A stretch of 64,000 nucleotides of DNA from Nocardia jejuensis NBRC 103114. GTDB lineage: Bacteria > Actinomycetota > Actinomycetes > Mycobacteriales > Mycobacteriaceae. The stretch spans positions 186,001 through 250,000 of the forward strand of contig NZ_BDBU01000019.1 in the NCBI RefSeq assembly GCF_001613145.1, read 5' to 3'. Of the stretch, positions 30,301 through 39,463 are shown one piece after another. Positions within the stretch are counted from its first letter, which is position 1; every line of letters starts with the position of its first letter. The notes beneath the pieces are model-generated. The model was not told the DNA's origin. It made no database searches and saw only the letters and a program-made list of their open reading frames with translations. A program made the translations under genes and the position numbers.

Positions 30301-33262
30301 GGCCGTGCGTCTCACCCACCACAACATCCTCACCCGCTCGGCAGCGACCGCGCACATGAACAGATTCGGACCCGACGATGTGTCGTTCAACTGGATGCCG
30401 CTCGAGCATGTCGGCGGCCTCGTCATGTCCCATCTGCGCGATGTGTACATGCGCTGCCGCCAGATACACGCACCCACCACCTGGGTGCTTGCCGACCCGC
30501 TGCGATGGCTGATCCTCGCCGATCGATACCAAGTGAACACCACCTGGGCACCCAACTTCGCCTTCGCGCTGCTCGTGGACCGCCTCGCCGAGGCCGACCC
30601 CGAACGACTCGACCTCAAATCGCTACGGTTCATCCTCAACGGCGGCGAGCCGATCGCACCACGCATCACACGGCGGCTACTGCGCACCCTCGAGCGGTTC
30701 GGCCTGCCCAGCACCGCGATGCATCCGGCGTGGGGGATGTCCGAGACCTCATCAGCCGTCACATACTCCGAGAAATTCTCACTGGACACCACCGACGACA
30801 CCGACGAATACACCGAAGTCGGCAAGCCGATCCCCGGCACCCGATTACGTATCGTCGATGTCAACGACGCCATTGTCCGCGTAGGCGAGACAGGGCGAGT
30901 GCAGATCAGCGGACCCACCGTGACCGACGGATACCACCTCGACCCAGAACGCACGCGGCAAGCCTTCAGCCCCGACGGCTGGTTCGACACCGGCGACCTC
31001 GGCCTGATCTGTGACGGTGCCTTGACCCTCACCGGCCGCGCCGACGACCTCATCATCGTCAACGGCGTGAACTACACCCCACAGGCGATCGAGTCCGCCG
31101 TCGAGCGCTCCCCTTTCGTGACCCGCGCGTGCACAGCCGCCATCGCAGTACATGCACCAGGAAGCAACACCGACGCTTTAGCCATCGTGTTCAGCCCCCG
31201 ACCCGACGTGACGCAAGCCCACGCCCTGGCCGATGTGCGCAACCGTGTACTAGTGACTGGCCCGAACCCCGATTTCCTCATTCCTGTTCCACCGGAAAGA
31301 ATTCCGAAAACCGACAGCGGAAAAATCCAACGGAACTTGCTCAAACAACAGTTCGCCACAGGTGAATTCGCCGACATCCTGCCCGAGGTGCCGGTCGCCA
31401 CAGCATCCGCGAACACCGTGCCGAGCTGGTTCTTCCGCCCGATCTGGCAGCGTCGCGAGCGACGCCGACCCGACTTCGCACCCGACTGCGCGGTTCTGTT
31501 GCTGAGCGATCGGGCAGACATCGAGGCACAGCTGGCGGATCGGTTGACCGCACAAGGCGTTGCTGTAATCCACTCCAACGCGAAGGACATCGCCACAGGA
31601 TCCTCCTCGCTCCCGCATGACACCACGATCCGCGCCGTCGTTCAGTTCGTCACCGAGCCCCACCAACACATCACAGAGCACCCGGCCACCAGGTCCAGCG
31701 CCTCTCAAGACTCGTTCTCGCGCAGCGTTGTCCAAGTGGCGCAACTGATTCGGGCACTACCAACCCTAGGGCGTACCCCCGCCTTGTACGTGGTCGGCTC
31801 CGGGATCCACGCAGTCACCGACTCCGATCAGGGCAATACTGCGCTCGCAGGGATCTCGGCACTCCTGCGCAGCGCAGCGGCCGAGACTCCAGGATTGCGG
31901 ACGCGCCTCATCGATCTGGATCCGGCTGATCCAGCCGCGGCCGCCCACCAGTTGGCAGGGGAACTGGGCGACACCACCAATGACATCGAGGTCGCCTATC
32001 GATCCGGTACACGCTGGGTCAGGACGCTGCAACGACTACCCGAACCAAGTACGCTTCTGCAGATCCCGTCCAGCGCTTTGCATCTGATCAGTGGTGGACT
32101 CGGCGGACTCGCGTACGAGCTTGCCCGGATGCTGATCGAACGCTTCGACGGGCGTGTACTGCTGATATGCCGCCGCGATCCGGACGAAAGGCAGTTCGCA
32201 AACTACCGCCGATTGTGCGATATCGCCGGCGCGCAGGCTGTACGGATCGCTGTTGCCGATGTGCGCGACGCCGAGCAGGTATGGAACGCAGTCACCGCAA
32301 CCGAACGCGACTGCAATATCCAGCTCTCGGGCATATGGCATCTGGCTGGCAGCTACCGCGAGCAACCACTGATCACCGCCACCGACGCCGACTTCACCGA
32401 AATTTCCGCGGCGAAGGTCGCCGGGATCCGGAGTCTGCATCGGATCGCCTTGCGCAGACCCGGTGTTCGCTTCGTGTCGTTCTCCTCGGTCAACGGATTC
32501 TTCGGTGGCGCCACAGTCGGTGGATACTCGGCCGCCAACTCCTATCTCGACACCTTCACCCGCTATCAGCGCTACGCCTGTGGCATCGACGCACACAGCA
32601 TCGCCTGGACGATGTGGGACGACGTCGGGATCTCCGCCTACGCAGGACATCCGGACAGCGCCCGAGCACGGGGCTATCACGTTCTCACCCGCGCAGAGGC
32701 ACTCACCTCGCTCCTGCTCGCGCTGTCCGTCGACGAACCACATGTACTCATCGGCCTCGATGACACCAAACCCGCTATCCGCGCCCACCTCGGGCACTGC
32801 GCACCAGCCCCTCAGATGCTCGTGGCGGAACTGACGGACGCCCTCCCCGCCACCGCGGCTACGCCGCTCCGGGACAGATACGGTGCTCTCGTCCCGACCC
32901 GGGTCCAGCTGTCGGACCAGGACCATCAGCAAGTGTCACCACACAACGAGATCGAACAGCGAGTATCCGCGATCTGGAAGCAGGCGCTGGGATCTGATCG
33001 GTTCACCTGCACCGAGAACTTCTTCGATCTCGGTGGAAACTCGGTGCTGCTAGCCCGCGTCCACGCGCTGATACAGACCGCATTCGACCGCACGGTCCCC
33101 CTGGCCGAGCTATTTCGCTACCCCACCGTGTCGAGTCTGGCCGCTTATCTCTCGGGCACCGACCAGCCATGCCATCTCGACCCAGAGCCCGGTTCGGGCA
33201 ACGACCGCGCCCGGATCCGCAGGAACGCACGAGTACGCCGCGCCCGCCCCGACCGTCGATGA
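27323..33262 (+). CDS. NRPS module C - inactive A - acyl ligase - KR - PCP
   Basis: The GTG start overlaps the previous stop by 4 bases. The 1979 residues contain a C domain (15-440, HHIIVDG near 155). Next is a shrunken adenylation domain (450-800) that keeps only the first strands and the tail and lacks A3-A7; its A10 Lys is replaced (PVNSTGTLDT). A second, intact AMP-forming ligase (840-1340) has TSGSTGRPKA near 985, the PLEHVGGLVM motif and SGKIQR. A KR (1400-1830) follows with SGGLGGLA near 1590 and YSAAN near 1735, then a PCP (LGGNSV, about 1904). The ligase recalls the hydroxy/keto-acid-activating domain of PksJ-type bacillaene synthases, and ligase-KR-PCP recalls depsipeptide modules that load an alpha-keto acid and reduce it. 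It probably adds an alpha-hydroxy acid by ester formation. No releasing domain follows. Confidence 0.88.
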   Translation: MTVHRIDLSSAPAQQVTLFRASFAQQRMWFLHKLDPANHYYNVPLVLRFGGVVHPEALQRALIELVSRHEILRTTFAEVNGQLMQAVAHDTTITMPRTHIEPSDARSAPLSQHQHVQAAVLDLVRAPFDLSVGPLLRAHLLEPRDGEYLLVLTIHHIIVDGWSLGAVCEELRALYTAEVTGVPAQLPPLHLHVGDLSEREHELMSGSVRESHLTYWRSQLAGELKAPALPFDHERPTRPTFHGASLDFTLTPADTAAVIEFGRTTNATPFMTLLSVFYALLYRYSGSSDQVVGVPMANRQDSRSSNLIGLFVNTIPLRARFNPDAAFTELLDHVRDISAGAFEHQELPLDHIVEDIAPGHAPGLNPLVAVLFTMQNPPPTHYDFAGTRASFLPVPTDATRADLELHFWQHSDHITGQLVYSTDLFDRTTLEQLHTDYTTLLRAALTSPHLSIRRLPIGTEKAVVLQNLHRLLVHPQDSVAIAGSQVSVTHLALRQSAAALAATITPIGHDAVVALALEAGPDLVAALVATVSLGARHIVWTPPSLPPVYQQRSLQQLQPTAIVDTATISQARAISATEPLKTNTSPGLLDSALATILVTLLQHGSVDPHNLAPIPHTVLTPDHRIAPPGVLGQLHIGRAGEGVLATGVQARRRTDSRVQIAHTPRKLAWDGYRWAELVTAEAVLLDHESIDDCAILTRQNPSGTTELVAYVATSASVSPSQLAQFARTALPPPLVPHAFVPVPTLPVNSTGTLDTAALHRLPVIDDELVARWSTHLPGAHIHVVPDLSHNARIHGHDPATQLRSTPSAATAGPESKTDEPAVLDGGPGVAPEVTSLPAALVRAAHESATTELVFLDDAGTEHALTYTQLLGAARRILGGLRESGLLRGDLAIIHLSRNENFVAAFWGCLLGGIVPVPLDPRSPNNSDKTLVAWNMLARPLIITEPTHPPLPQDARIALIETLLAHSPDTEHHNPDPDTLAVLLLTSGSTGRPKAVRLTHHNILTRSAATAHMNRFGPDDVSFNWMPLEHVGGLVMSHLRDVYMRCRQIHAPTTWVLADPLRWLILADRYQVNTTWAPNFAFALLVDRLAEADPERLDLKSLRFILNGGEPIAPRITRRLLRTLERFGLPSTAMHPAWGMSETSSAVTYSEKFSLDTTDDTDEYTEVGKPIPGTRLRIVDVNDAIVRVGETGRVQISGPTVTDGYHLDPERTRQAFSPDGWFDTGDLGLICDGALTLTGRADDLIIVNGVNYTPQAIESAVERSPFVTRACTAAIAVHAPGSNTDALAIVFSPRPDVTQAHALADVRNRVLVTGPNPDFLIPVPPERIPKTDSGKIQRNLLKQQFATGEFADILPEVPVATASANTVPSWFFRPIWQRRERRRPDFAPDCAVLLLSDRADIEAQLADRLTAQGVAVIHSNAKDIATGSSSLPHDTTIRAVVQFVTEPHQHITEHPATRSSASQDSFSRSVVQVAQLIRALPTLGRTPALYVVGSGIHAVTDSDQGNTALAGISALLRSAAAETPGLRTRLIDLDPADPAAAAHQLAGELGDTTNDIEVAYRSGTRWVRTLQRLPEPSTLLQIPSSALHLISGGLGGLAYELARMLIERFDGRVLLICRRDPDERQFANYRRLCDIAGAQAVRIAVADVRDAEQVWNAVTATERDCNIQLSGIWHLAGSYREQPLITATDADFTEISAAKVAGIRSLHRIALRRPGVRFVSFSSVNGFFGGATVGGYSAANSYLDTFTRYQRYACGIDAHSIAWTMWDDVGISAYAGHPDSARARGYHVLTRAEALTSLLLALSVDEPHVLIGLDDTKPAIRAHLGHCAPAPQMLVAELTDALPATAATPLRDRYGALVPTRVQLSDQDHQQVSPHNEIEQRVSAIWKQALGSDRFTCTENFFDLGGNSVLLARVHALIQTAFDRTVPLAELFRYPTVSSLAAYLSGTDQPCHLDPEPGSGNDRARIRRNARVRRARPDRR

Positions 33263-33324
33263 CTCGGGCTACCTGTCGCCGAACCGTCACGCACAGCAAA
33301 TATTCACACATCGCAGGAGCATTG

Positions 33325-34149
33325 ATGCAGATCGCAGGGATTGACCTCACAGACATCCACGAGACAGCACTGTGGAATCTCTACACTCGCGCTAAAGAAT
33401 CTCAACGACCCGAGGGAGTTCTTCAGGATTCGCAGTGCATCCGACTGTTCGAAGCGATCGACTACGACTACGAGGGCAGATTCGGGAAAAAACAGAACGG
33501 CCTACATGCGGAAAAATCCCGAATCTTCGACACTGTCGTGAAAGCATGGTTGACCGAACACCCCCATGGAACAGTCGTCGAATTAGGCGCAGGGCTCGAA
33601 ACACAGTTCCAACGGATCGACAATGGAACTGTTTCCTGGGTGAGTGTGGATCTCGACGAACTGATCGAGATACGGGAAAAATTCCTGCCGCCCATCGACC
33701 GGCAACATTACATCGCCGCCGATGTGTGCGACTTATCGTGGATGGACGAAGTCGGATCCGGACCCACCCTCATCACAGCACAAGGTGTGCTCATGTTCTT
33801 GCATGAAGAGCAGGTACGCCACCTGATCGTAGCTATCATCGACCGATTTACAGGTGCAGAGCTGGTGTTCGACACCATTTCTCCTGTGATGTCCAGAAAA
33901 AGCATGAGTGGCTACTACCTGACAGCGAACTGTCGTCTACCAATAATGCCGTGGGGGATCACGCGAAACGATATCGCTCCAACGCTGCGGCAATGGCATA
34001 CCAATATATCCAGCGTAGAGGTGCAGAGCTTCGGCGCCGTCCACGGTCCCTTGAAGGTGCTCAAGCCGCTGGCCTTCTCGATTCCCGCGCTTCGCGACAT
34101 CGCACCGGTGGTAGCGCATGTGAAAACCGCTACCACCGCACCAAGGTAG
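33325..34149 (+). CDS. LCM/TcmP-type O-methyltransferase
   Basis: The ATG at 33325 follows GCAGGAGC and gives 274 residues. VVELGAGLETQFQRID is the SAM-binding motif of the leucine-carboxyl-methyltransferase (PPM1/TcmP) family, followed by WVSVDLDELIEIREKF and ITAQGVLMFLHEEQV. These enzymes methylate a carboxylate or a hydroxyl using SAM. It lies 62 bases after the last synthetase, so it is a tailoring enzyme for the assembled product, for instance a methyl ester on a released acid or an O-methyl on an enol. The substrate is inferred only from position. Confidence 0.85.
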   Translation: MQIAGIDLTDIHETALWNLYTRAKESQRPEGVLQDSQCIRLFEAIDYDYEGRFGKKQNGLHAEKSRIFDTVVKAWLTEHPHGTVVELGAGLETQFQRIDNGTVSWVSVDLDELIEIREKFLPPIDRQHYIAADVCDLSWMDEVGSGPTLITAQGVLMFLHEEQVRHLIVAIIDRFTGAELVFDTISPVMSRKSMSGYYLTANCRLPIMPWGITRNDIAPTLRQWHTNISSVEVQSFGAVHGPLKVLKPLAFSIPALRDIAPVVAHVKTATTAPR

Positions 34150-35341
34150 CGAATCAAATTCTGTTGCGAGTCACGCCGTCAGCAACCCAGTCTGCAGCAT
34201 CGATGTTTTTGCCGAAGGTGACCGAAAAGCGCACTGCGACAACGTTATCACAACGACACTTCCAATTATCTGGCGAAATTGCGGACGATCCTTCAAAGTA
34301 TCGAGAAGGCATCGACATCACCAACTAAGCCAACTCGAAAGCACCTCAGGCGCCCCATGTTTCACGTTCCTGAGAAAGAGAAGGATCGGCGAAGCGTCGA
34401 GACACTGGCACGAACACGTCGCCGGTGCATAGCTGTGCCGGCAAACCGAACTTCCCACAGCTTCCAATAACGCCGGTAGGCAACGGCATTGCCCGTCTTG
34501 CGAACTGGTCGAAATAGCCACGCCACTTGGCCGACACGATCCCCGTCGGTGCGTCGTCGAACACCTTCCGGCGACCCGTCGCGCTCACGCAACACGTTCA
34601 CCGCGATCAGTAACGCCGTCGCCGACGTGCCCGCCAGCGAACCCGGTCCACCGACAACTAGCCGAACTCGGCTTCCACGCGACCACAGACACCGGGCCCC
34701 TCCCTCGCGCAGTTCACCGGCCGACGGCACCGTCGAGCGGCGTGAGAACTTGGTTGGGATCAGCCCCGCCAATGCGAGGGCGATGGTGAGGCAGAAACGT
34801 GCCAGTTCGTCGATCCGAAAGAGCCAGGAGAAGGTACCGGTCGCGGCTGGTACAGCGTAGCGGGTTCTACAGTGGCGCTTGCAGCGAAGCCTCTATTATC
34901 GGGCACACCCACGTCTGCGAATGCGGCTGCGGGGCACCAAATCCATCAAACCACCGTCGAGATCTGTACCTCGAGCAGTCAAAGCGACGCATTGTGCGTG
35001 CCCGTAGTGCGCGGTGACCCGCTGGCAAGGCATCCTTGGTGCGGTCGACGAACCCCGCACGGCCGCGCGCGCCACGCCTATGCAAGGGCGGCACTCCCCG
35101 CGCGCCGGAATCGCGACCCGTAAGTACTACGACATCAGGTCCAGCGATGAGAATGTGATGGCCATGCTGCGTCACTGGCACTCGGAAACCGCACGCTGAT
35201 TGACCTCCGTTACCAGCCGCGCGCCGCCATGCGGAACATCGGTCTGTGAATATGAGGCGGGTGAAAGTTGTTGTGGTGCATGTACGAGACTGAGCAGGAC
35301 ACCCGCTGGCGACTGAACGCTGACGAGAACGACGAGCAAGG
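34150..35341. other. Non-coding or decayed region
   Basis: Several overlapping short frames exist on both strands, with no domain and no consistent coding strand. A minus-strand stretch near 34360-34770 (FRIDELARF, LAGLIPTKFS, ATALLIAVNVLRE) looks like gene debris. It separates the NRPS/PKS operon from the kinase gene. Confidence 0.35.
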
Positions 35342-36814
35342 ATGGCAGTGGAACACTTCACGATCGCCGACCGACAGTGGGCGAGTGTCCGAGAGCTGGG
35401 ACGCGGTGGTTTCGGAGTCGTACACGAAGTGGTGGGGCCGGACGGAGAACGCGCCGCGGTGAAGGTGGTGCCCAAGACCCCCAAGAGCGAGCGTGAGCAC
35501 CTGGCGGCTGATCTGCGCGACGTACGCAATGTCGTGCCGGTGCTCGAGATCGACGAGACAACGACGTCGTACTTGTTGCGGATGCCGCTGGCCGAGACCA
35601 ACCTGCGGTCGTACCTGAATGCGCGGGGGTCACTACCCGAGCCCGAGGCGATCGCAATCGTGCACGACCTCGCAACTGCCTTGGACGACCTTGGACGGGT
35701 ACTGGTGCACCGGGACATCAAGCCGGAGAACGTTCTCCGGCTGGCAGGGCAATGGTGCCTGACGGATTTCGGTGCCGCGCGCCTAGTCGATGCCTCAACC
35801 GACGCGATCACCCACAAGTACACCGCCACCCTCGACTACGCGCCGCCGGAATGGTGGCGTCACGAGCACTACGAGGTCGAGGGCGACGTCTACAGCTTGG
35901 GTGTGCTGGCATTCGAACTACTCACTGGCACAAGGCCGTTCCCAGGCCCCATGCCCGAAGACCTGCGACGGCAGCACGCGACGAACGCGGTCCCCGAACT
36001 ATCCGGAGTCTCTCCCGCACTGGCGGATCTTATCGTCCAGATGATGGCCAAGGCTCCGGTACGCCGCCCGAGGCCCCGCAAGGTTCTCGCCGCTCTCGAC
36101 AGAGTCACGCAACCACACTCGATCCCCGCGCCGGGCGCGACCGCGTTGCAGCACGCCAATCTGGCCGTGACACGCCATCGCGATGAAACCCAGGCCGCCG
36201 AAGCCGCGCTAGCGCAGGCATGGGCAGAACGGCTCGAACTCGCGGCGTTCGGTCTCGATCAACTCGACAAGATCATCGAGAACCTTCGCGCGACCATACT
36301 GGACAACGCGGACCACACCAAGGTCGTTGGCGACAATCTCCATCTGTGGTTCGAGCTGTCCGGCGCGCAGCTGATGTTCTCTCTCGTGGATGACGTGAAA
36401 GAACTGCAATGGCGCAAGGAAATGCCGTTCAACGTCGTTCTCACCGCCCAGATCGTCGTGAACGTCCCCGCCGCCGATCCCACCGGCTGGAGCGGGCGGT
36501 CCCACAGTCTGTGGTTCTGCGACGCGGTCGTTCTCGGCGAGTTCGCCTGGTACGAAACCGCGTTCGTCGATCAATCCAAACAGACCGACTGGTGTCCGTA
36601 TGCGAGCACAGTGTGCGAGGAAGTGGTCGAGGCGCTCACCGGGGAGCTGACCCCGATACGAGTCGCGATGCCGTTCTCCGAGGTCGATCCAGCGGAGATG
36701 ACGGAGTTCGTCGATCGCTGGTCGGGATTCTTCGGCACCGCAGTCACCGGTACCTTGCACCGTCCGGACCAGCCGATCGAACACGACCCGACGGGCAGCT
36801 GGAGAACATCCTGA
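35342..36814 (+). CDS. Cytosolic Ser/Thr protein kinase with unknown C-terminal domain
   Basis: The 490-residue protein opens with a complete Hanks-type kinase domain: Gly-loop LGRGGFGVV (19-27), Lys41 in AVKVV, HRDIKPEN (catalytic Asp125), DFG (142-144) and a PPE in the activation segment (DYAPPEWW). Kinase homology ends near 270. The last 200 residues have a helical linker (RDETQAAEAALAQAWAERL) and an alpha/beta domain (LHLWFELSGAQLMFSLVDDV) that I do not recognise. There is no transmembrane segment or PASTA repeat, unlike PknB, so it probably senses a cytosolic signal through the C-terminal domain. The activation loop is short and nothing indicates a specific substrate. No obvious operon partner follows. 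Confidence 0.9.
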   Translation: MAVEHFTIADRQWASVRELGRGGFGVVHEVVGPDGERAAVKVVPKTPKSEREHLAADLRDVRNVVPVLEIDETTTSYLLRMPLAETNLRSYLNARGSLPEPEAIAIVHDLATALDDLGRVLVHRDIKPENVLRLAGQWCLTDFGAARLVDASTDAITHKYTATLDYAPPEWWRHEHYEVEGDVYSLGVLAFELLTGTRPFPGPMPEDLRRQHATNAVPELSGVSPALADLIVQMMAKAPVRRPRPRKVLAALDRVTQPHSIPAPGATALQHANLAVTRHRDETQAAEAALAQAWAERLELAAFGLDQLDKIIENLRATILDNADHTKVVGDNLHLWFELSGAQLMFSLVDDVKELQWRKEMPFNVVLTAQIVVNVPAADPTGWSGRSHSLWFCDAVVLGEFAWYETAFVDQSKQTDWCPYASTVCEEVVEALTGELTPIRVAMPFSEVDPAEMTEFVDRWSGFFGTAVTGTLHRPDQPIEHDPTGSWRTS

Positions 36815-37339
36815 TCACTGCAATCCACGACCGCGCATCTACTCGGGTCAACTGCGCTTGTACGCCCTCCCTGGAGTGCCCGGTCAGCGATGGACATTGA
36901 CGAGCCGTCCCTCGGCTGCGGGACCACCGCCCTCGCGCCCCGAGAGCGAAGACCAGTCGCGATCCAGTACGTACAGATGGCCCGATCAGTAGTCAGCACG
37001 CCGGAAGGCCTGCTGCACTTCGAGGAGATGCGCCAGTTCCACGACGTGTTCGCCGACGAGATAGCCGAACAACTGCTCAATTGGTGGCGTTACCGCCACG
37101 TACGCCCGTCGAATGCGGCCGCCACAACGATGCGGTGCACCACAACTGAGTGTATGACGGCGGACACGCACACGCTGCCCTAACTTCGACACTGCTGGAC
37201 CAGGCATCCGCTGATGGGACTTGGCCTACGCGCTGACCCAGTTCGCGCCCGTGATCGTGGGCGGGACAATGGAACCCATCACCTTCACCACAGATTCAGG
37301 ACCCGCGTGCCGGAACATTCCTCAACGCAGCCGCATCAA
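36815..37339. other. Intergenic between kinase and IS110
   Basis: A plus-strand frame (36890-37183) contains HFEEMRQFHDVFADEIAEQLLNWW-like coding texture but no known domain. It is possibly the remnant of a gene cut by the IS110 insertion. Confidence 0.3.
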
Positions 37340-38575
37340 TTACTGCACGTCGCCGGCCCTCGGCGCACCGTCTACGCGCGGCGGCTTTGTCTCGAAGATC
37401 CGGTTGTCGCGCAACAAAGCCCACAACACATCGACCAATCGCCTGGCCAATGCGAGAAGTGCCCGAGTATGGCGATGTCCCTCGGCTCGCTTGCGCTGGT
37501 AGAACGTTCGTGAGGGGCCTTCGATACTGATCGAGACGAAAGCGGCCATGAAAAACACACGCCGCATTCTCCGGTTGTAACGCCTGGGGCGACGTAGGCT
37601 GCCGACGACCCGGCCCGAATCGTGCGGCACCGGCACCAACCCCGCATAGGAAGCCAACCGAGCCGGCGTCGCGAATTCGGTCAACACCTGACCGCCAGTG
37701 TTGATAAGGAACTCGGCGCCCAGATTGGGGCCCATCCCAGGCAGAGACTCGATCATCGGCGCCTGCGCGTGTGCGCGGAAGCGGGCGGTGATCTGCTTGC
37801 CAAGATCCTTGATCTCGCGATCGAGGTCCAGCAACTTGGCCGCGAGCCGTTTGATCAGCGAGGCAGTCGTGGCCTCGCCCGGCACCGCGACGTTTTGCGT
37901 ACCGGCCGCGGAGCAGGCCGTCCCGGCCATTTTCTCGATCATCGTACGGCGGACACGGTTTTCGAGGAGATGCGCTCTGACACCCTCGACCCCCGCGGCC
38001 CGAACCTCCGATGGAGTGCACAACCCGGAGACCAAGATCAAAGCCGCACGTGTTGCGTAGTCGAACGCAGACTCGAGTGCGGGGAATATCGAGGACAGCA
38101 TCGCGCGAAGCTGATTGAGACCACGCACCCACTCGTTGCTGAGGTTGCCACGATAATTCGACAGCTGCGTCAGCTCGGCGACGAGAACATCAGGGGCTGT
38201 GACCGGTTGCAAATCCATACACATCCGCGCTGTGTCGGCGATAACCCGTGCGTCCTTGACGTCGGTTTTGCCTTCACCCCGAAAGACCCCGGTCATCGTG
38301 GCCACGGTGTGACCAGGCACGTAAACCACAGACTCACCCGCACGAAGCAGGACCGTGATCAACAACGCTGCCAGCGGACTGACCAGATCGATTGCCCACA
38401 GCACCTCGCCGTCAATCCCACGGACGTGATCGATCGCCGCCTCGACCGCGAGTTGATCGTTGGCGACCTTGCGCGATGAGCACACCCTGCCTTCCGCATC
38501 GACCACACACAGATGGTGCGACACCTTGCCGACATCGATCCCGGCCCAGATCCGTTGGTTCACAGTCACTTTCAC
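37340..38575 (-). CDS. IS110 family transposase
   Basis: The GTG at 38575 gives 411 residues, the usual size; GTG codons at 38569 and 38563 are alternatives. The N-terminal RuvC-like DEDD domain shows AGIDVGKVSHHL and KTDVKDARVIA. The C-terminal Transposase_20 domain has ESLPGMGPNLGAEFL, LASYAGLVP and the conserved RRMRRVFFMAAF helix. The reading frame is intact, so it may be active. IS110 elements lack clear terminal inverted repeats and are guided by a bridge RNA encoded in their flanking non-coding ends, so one such RNA would lie in the 5' or 3' flank here. I do not see a target duplication. Confidence 0.93.
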   Translation of the reverse strand: MKVTVNQRIWAGIDVGKVSHHLCVVDAEGRVCSSRKVANDQLAVEAAIDHVRGIDGEVLWAIDLVSPLAALLITVLLRAGESVVYVPGHTVATMTGVFRGEGKTDVKDARVIADTARMCMDLQPVTAPDVLVAELTQLSNYRGNLSNEWVRGLNQLRAMLSSIFPALESAFDYATRAALILVSGLCTPSEVRAAGVEGVRAHLLENRVRRTMIEKMAGTACSAAGTQNVAVPGEATTASLIKRLAAKLLDLDREIKDLGKQITARFRAHAQAPMIESLPGMGPNLGAEFLINTGGQVLTEFATPARLASYAGLVPVPHDSGRVVGSLRRPRRYNRRMRRVFFMAAFVSISIEGPSRTFYQRKRAEGHRHTRALLALARRLVDVLWALLRDNRIFETKPPRVDGAPRAGDVQ

Positions 38576-39463
38576 ACACCCCGTTCGCACATCCGAAGCA
38601 TGAAACACAGCCCGATCAGTCACGTCGAGCCCACGCTTCCTCCCCTCAGATCTCAACCAGAGACCACAACAACGAGCGCGACAAGGCAGCGATATTTCCA
38701 ATAGCCACAAAAGGCGAGAATTCTAGAGCCACACCTCATCGCGTCGTCCGTCCAGCGCCACGGCCCATGGACACCTCACAACGTAGCAAGCACTCGACGT
38801 CCATAGGCGCGGATCAACACGAACGACATCACAGACCTCTCCATGTCGACTGAACCCGAGTTAACTCACCCCGCCATGAACCTTCCTCCAGAGCCCGACT
38901 GATGGCTGCCATGTTCGCTCGTCACGGGACACCAGGAGCGGGTCCTGTACAGACCTCCGCACACTCGGCAGCCGCTCATGACCCAACTCGGATGTCGCGC
39001 ATCGCGATCACGCAGCGAGCACCTCTGTGCCACAACGCTGCTTCTCTCACCCAGCATGGCCGATCGTTTGCTACGTTACTCAAATCCGGGGTCCAGGCCC
39101 CGGACAGCAAGACGCGGTGGGGTGTAGCTAATGGTGTATAGCCGCTGTCGTGGCTTGGTCGAAGCAGCTGCCCCATCGCGCCAAACAGCTCCACTCAGCG
39201 TGCCCGCGATGGAATCGCCGATGCCAGCCTCGAACTGTCCGCCATTGCGCACAAGCAGCACCCTCTTTCGCGCGCGACGCGGCTGATTCCTGGAGGCAAC
39301 CTGTCGGTTCTCGTGCTCGCCTGGTCAGCACACGTTCGCGGCGCTCGAGTATGTCGAGCCGCTGTCGGTGACGAGAGGTGGCACTCGACGAACTGGACCC
39401 GGCTTGCCGGCCATCCTGAGGCCCGTGCGAACCCACGGGCCTCAGGATGGAATTGAGAACTAT
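38576..39463. other. Flank of IS110 and intergenic
   Basis: No gene is supported. The first 150-300 bases upstream of the transposase could be the IS110 left end with its bridge RNA, but I cannot mark its limits. The remainder is unremarkable apart from the hairpin at 39411-39450. Confidence 0.35.
39411..39450. repeat. Perfect 17-bp inverted repeat, terminator-like hairpin
   Basis: CCATCCTGAGGCCCGTG (39411-39427) pairs exactly with 39434-39450 around a 6-base loop. No T-run follows on either strand, so factor-independent termination is uncertain. It lies 13 bases before the IS5-like element. Confidence 0.55.

Noticed and set aside
12649..34149. Possible nocobactin/mycobactin siderophore cluster
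   Set aside because: The stand-alone KS recalls MbtC, but there is no salicylate ligase, cyclisation domain, lysine hydroxylase or matching module order.
39411..39450. Strong rho-independent terminator
   Set aside because: The stem is perfect but no T-run follows on either strand and no gene ends next to it, so it is listed only as a repeat.
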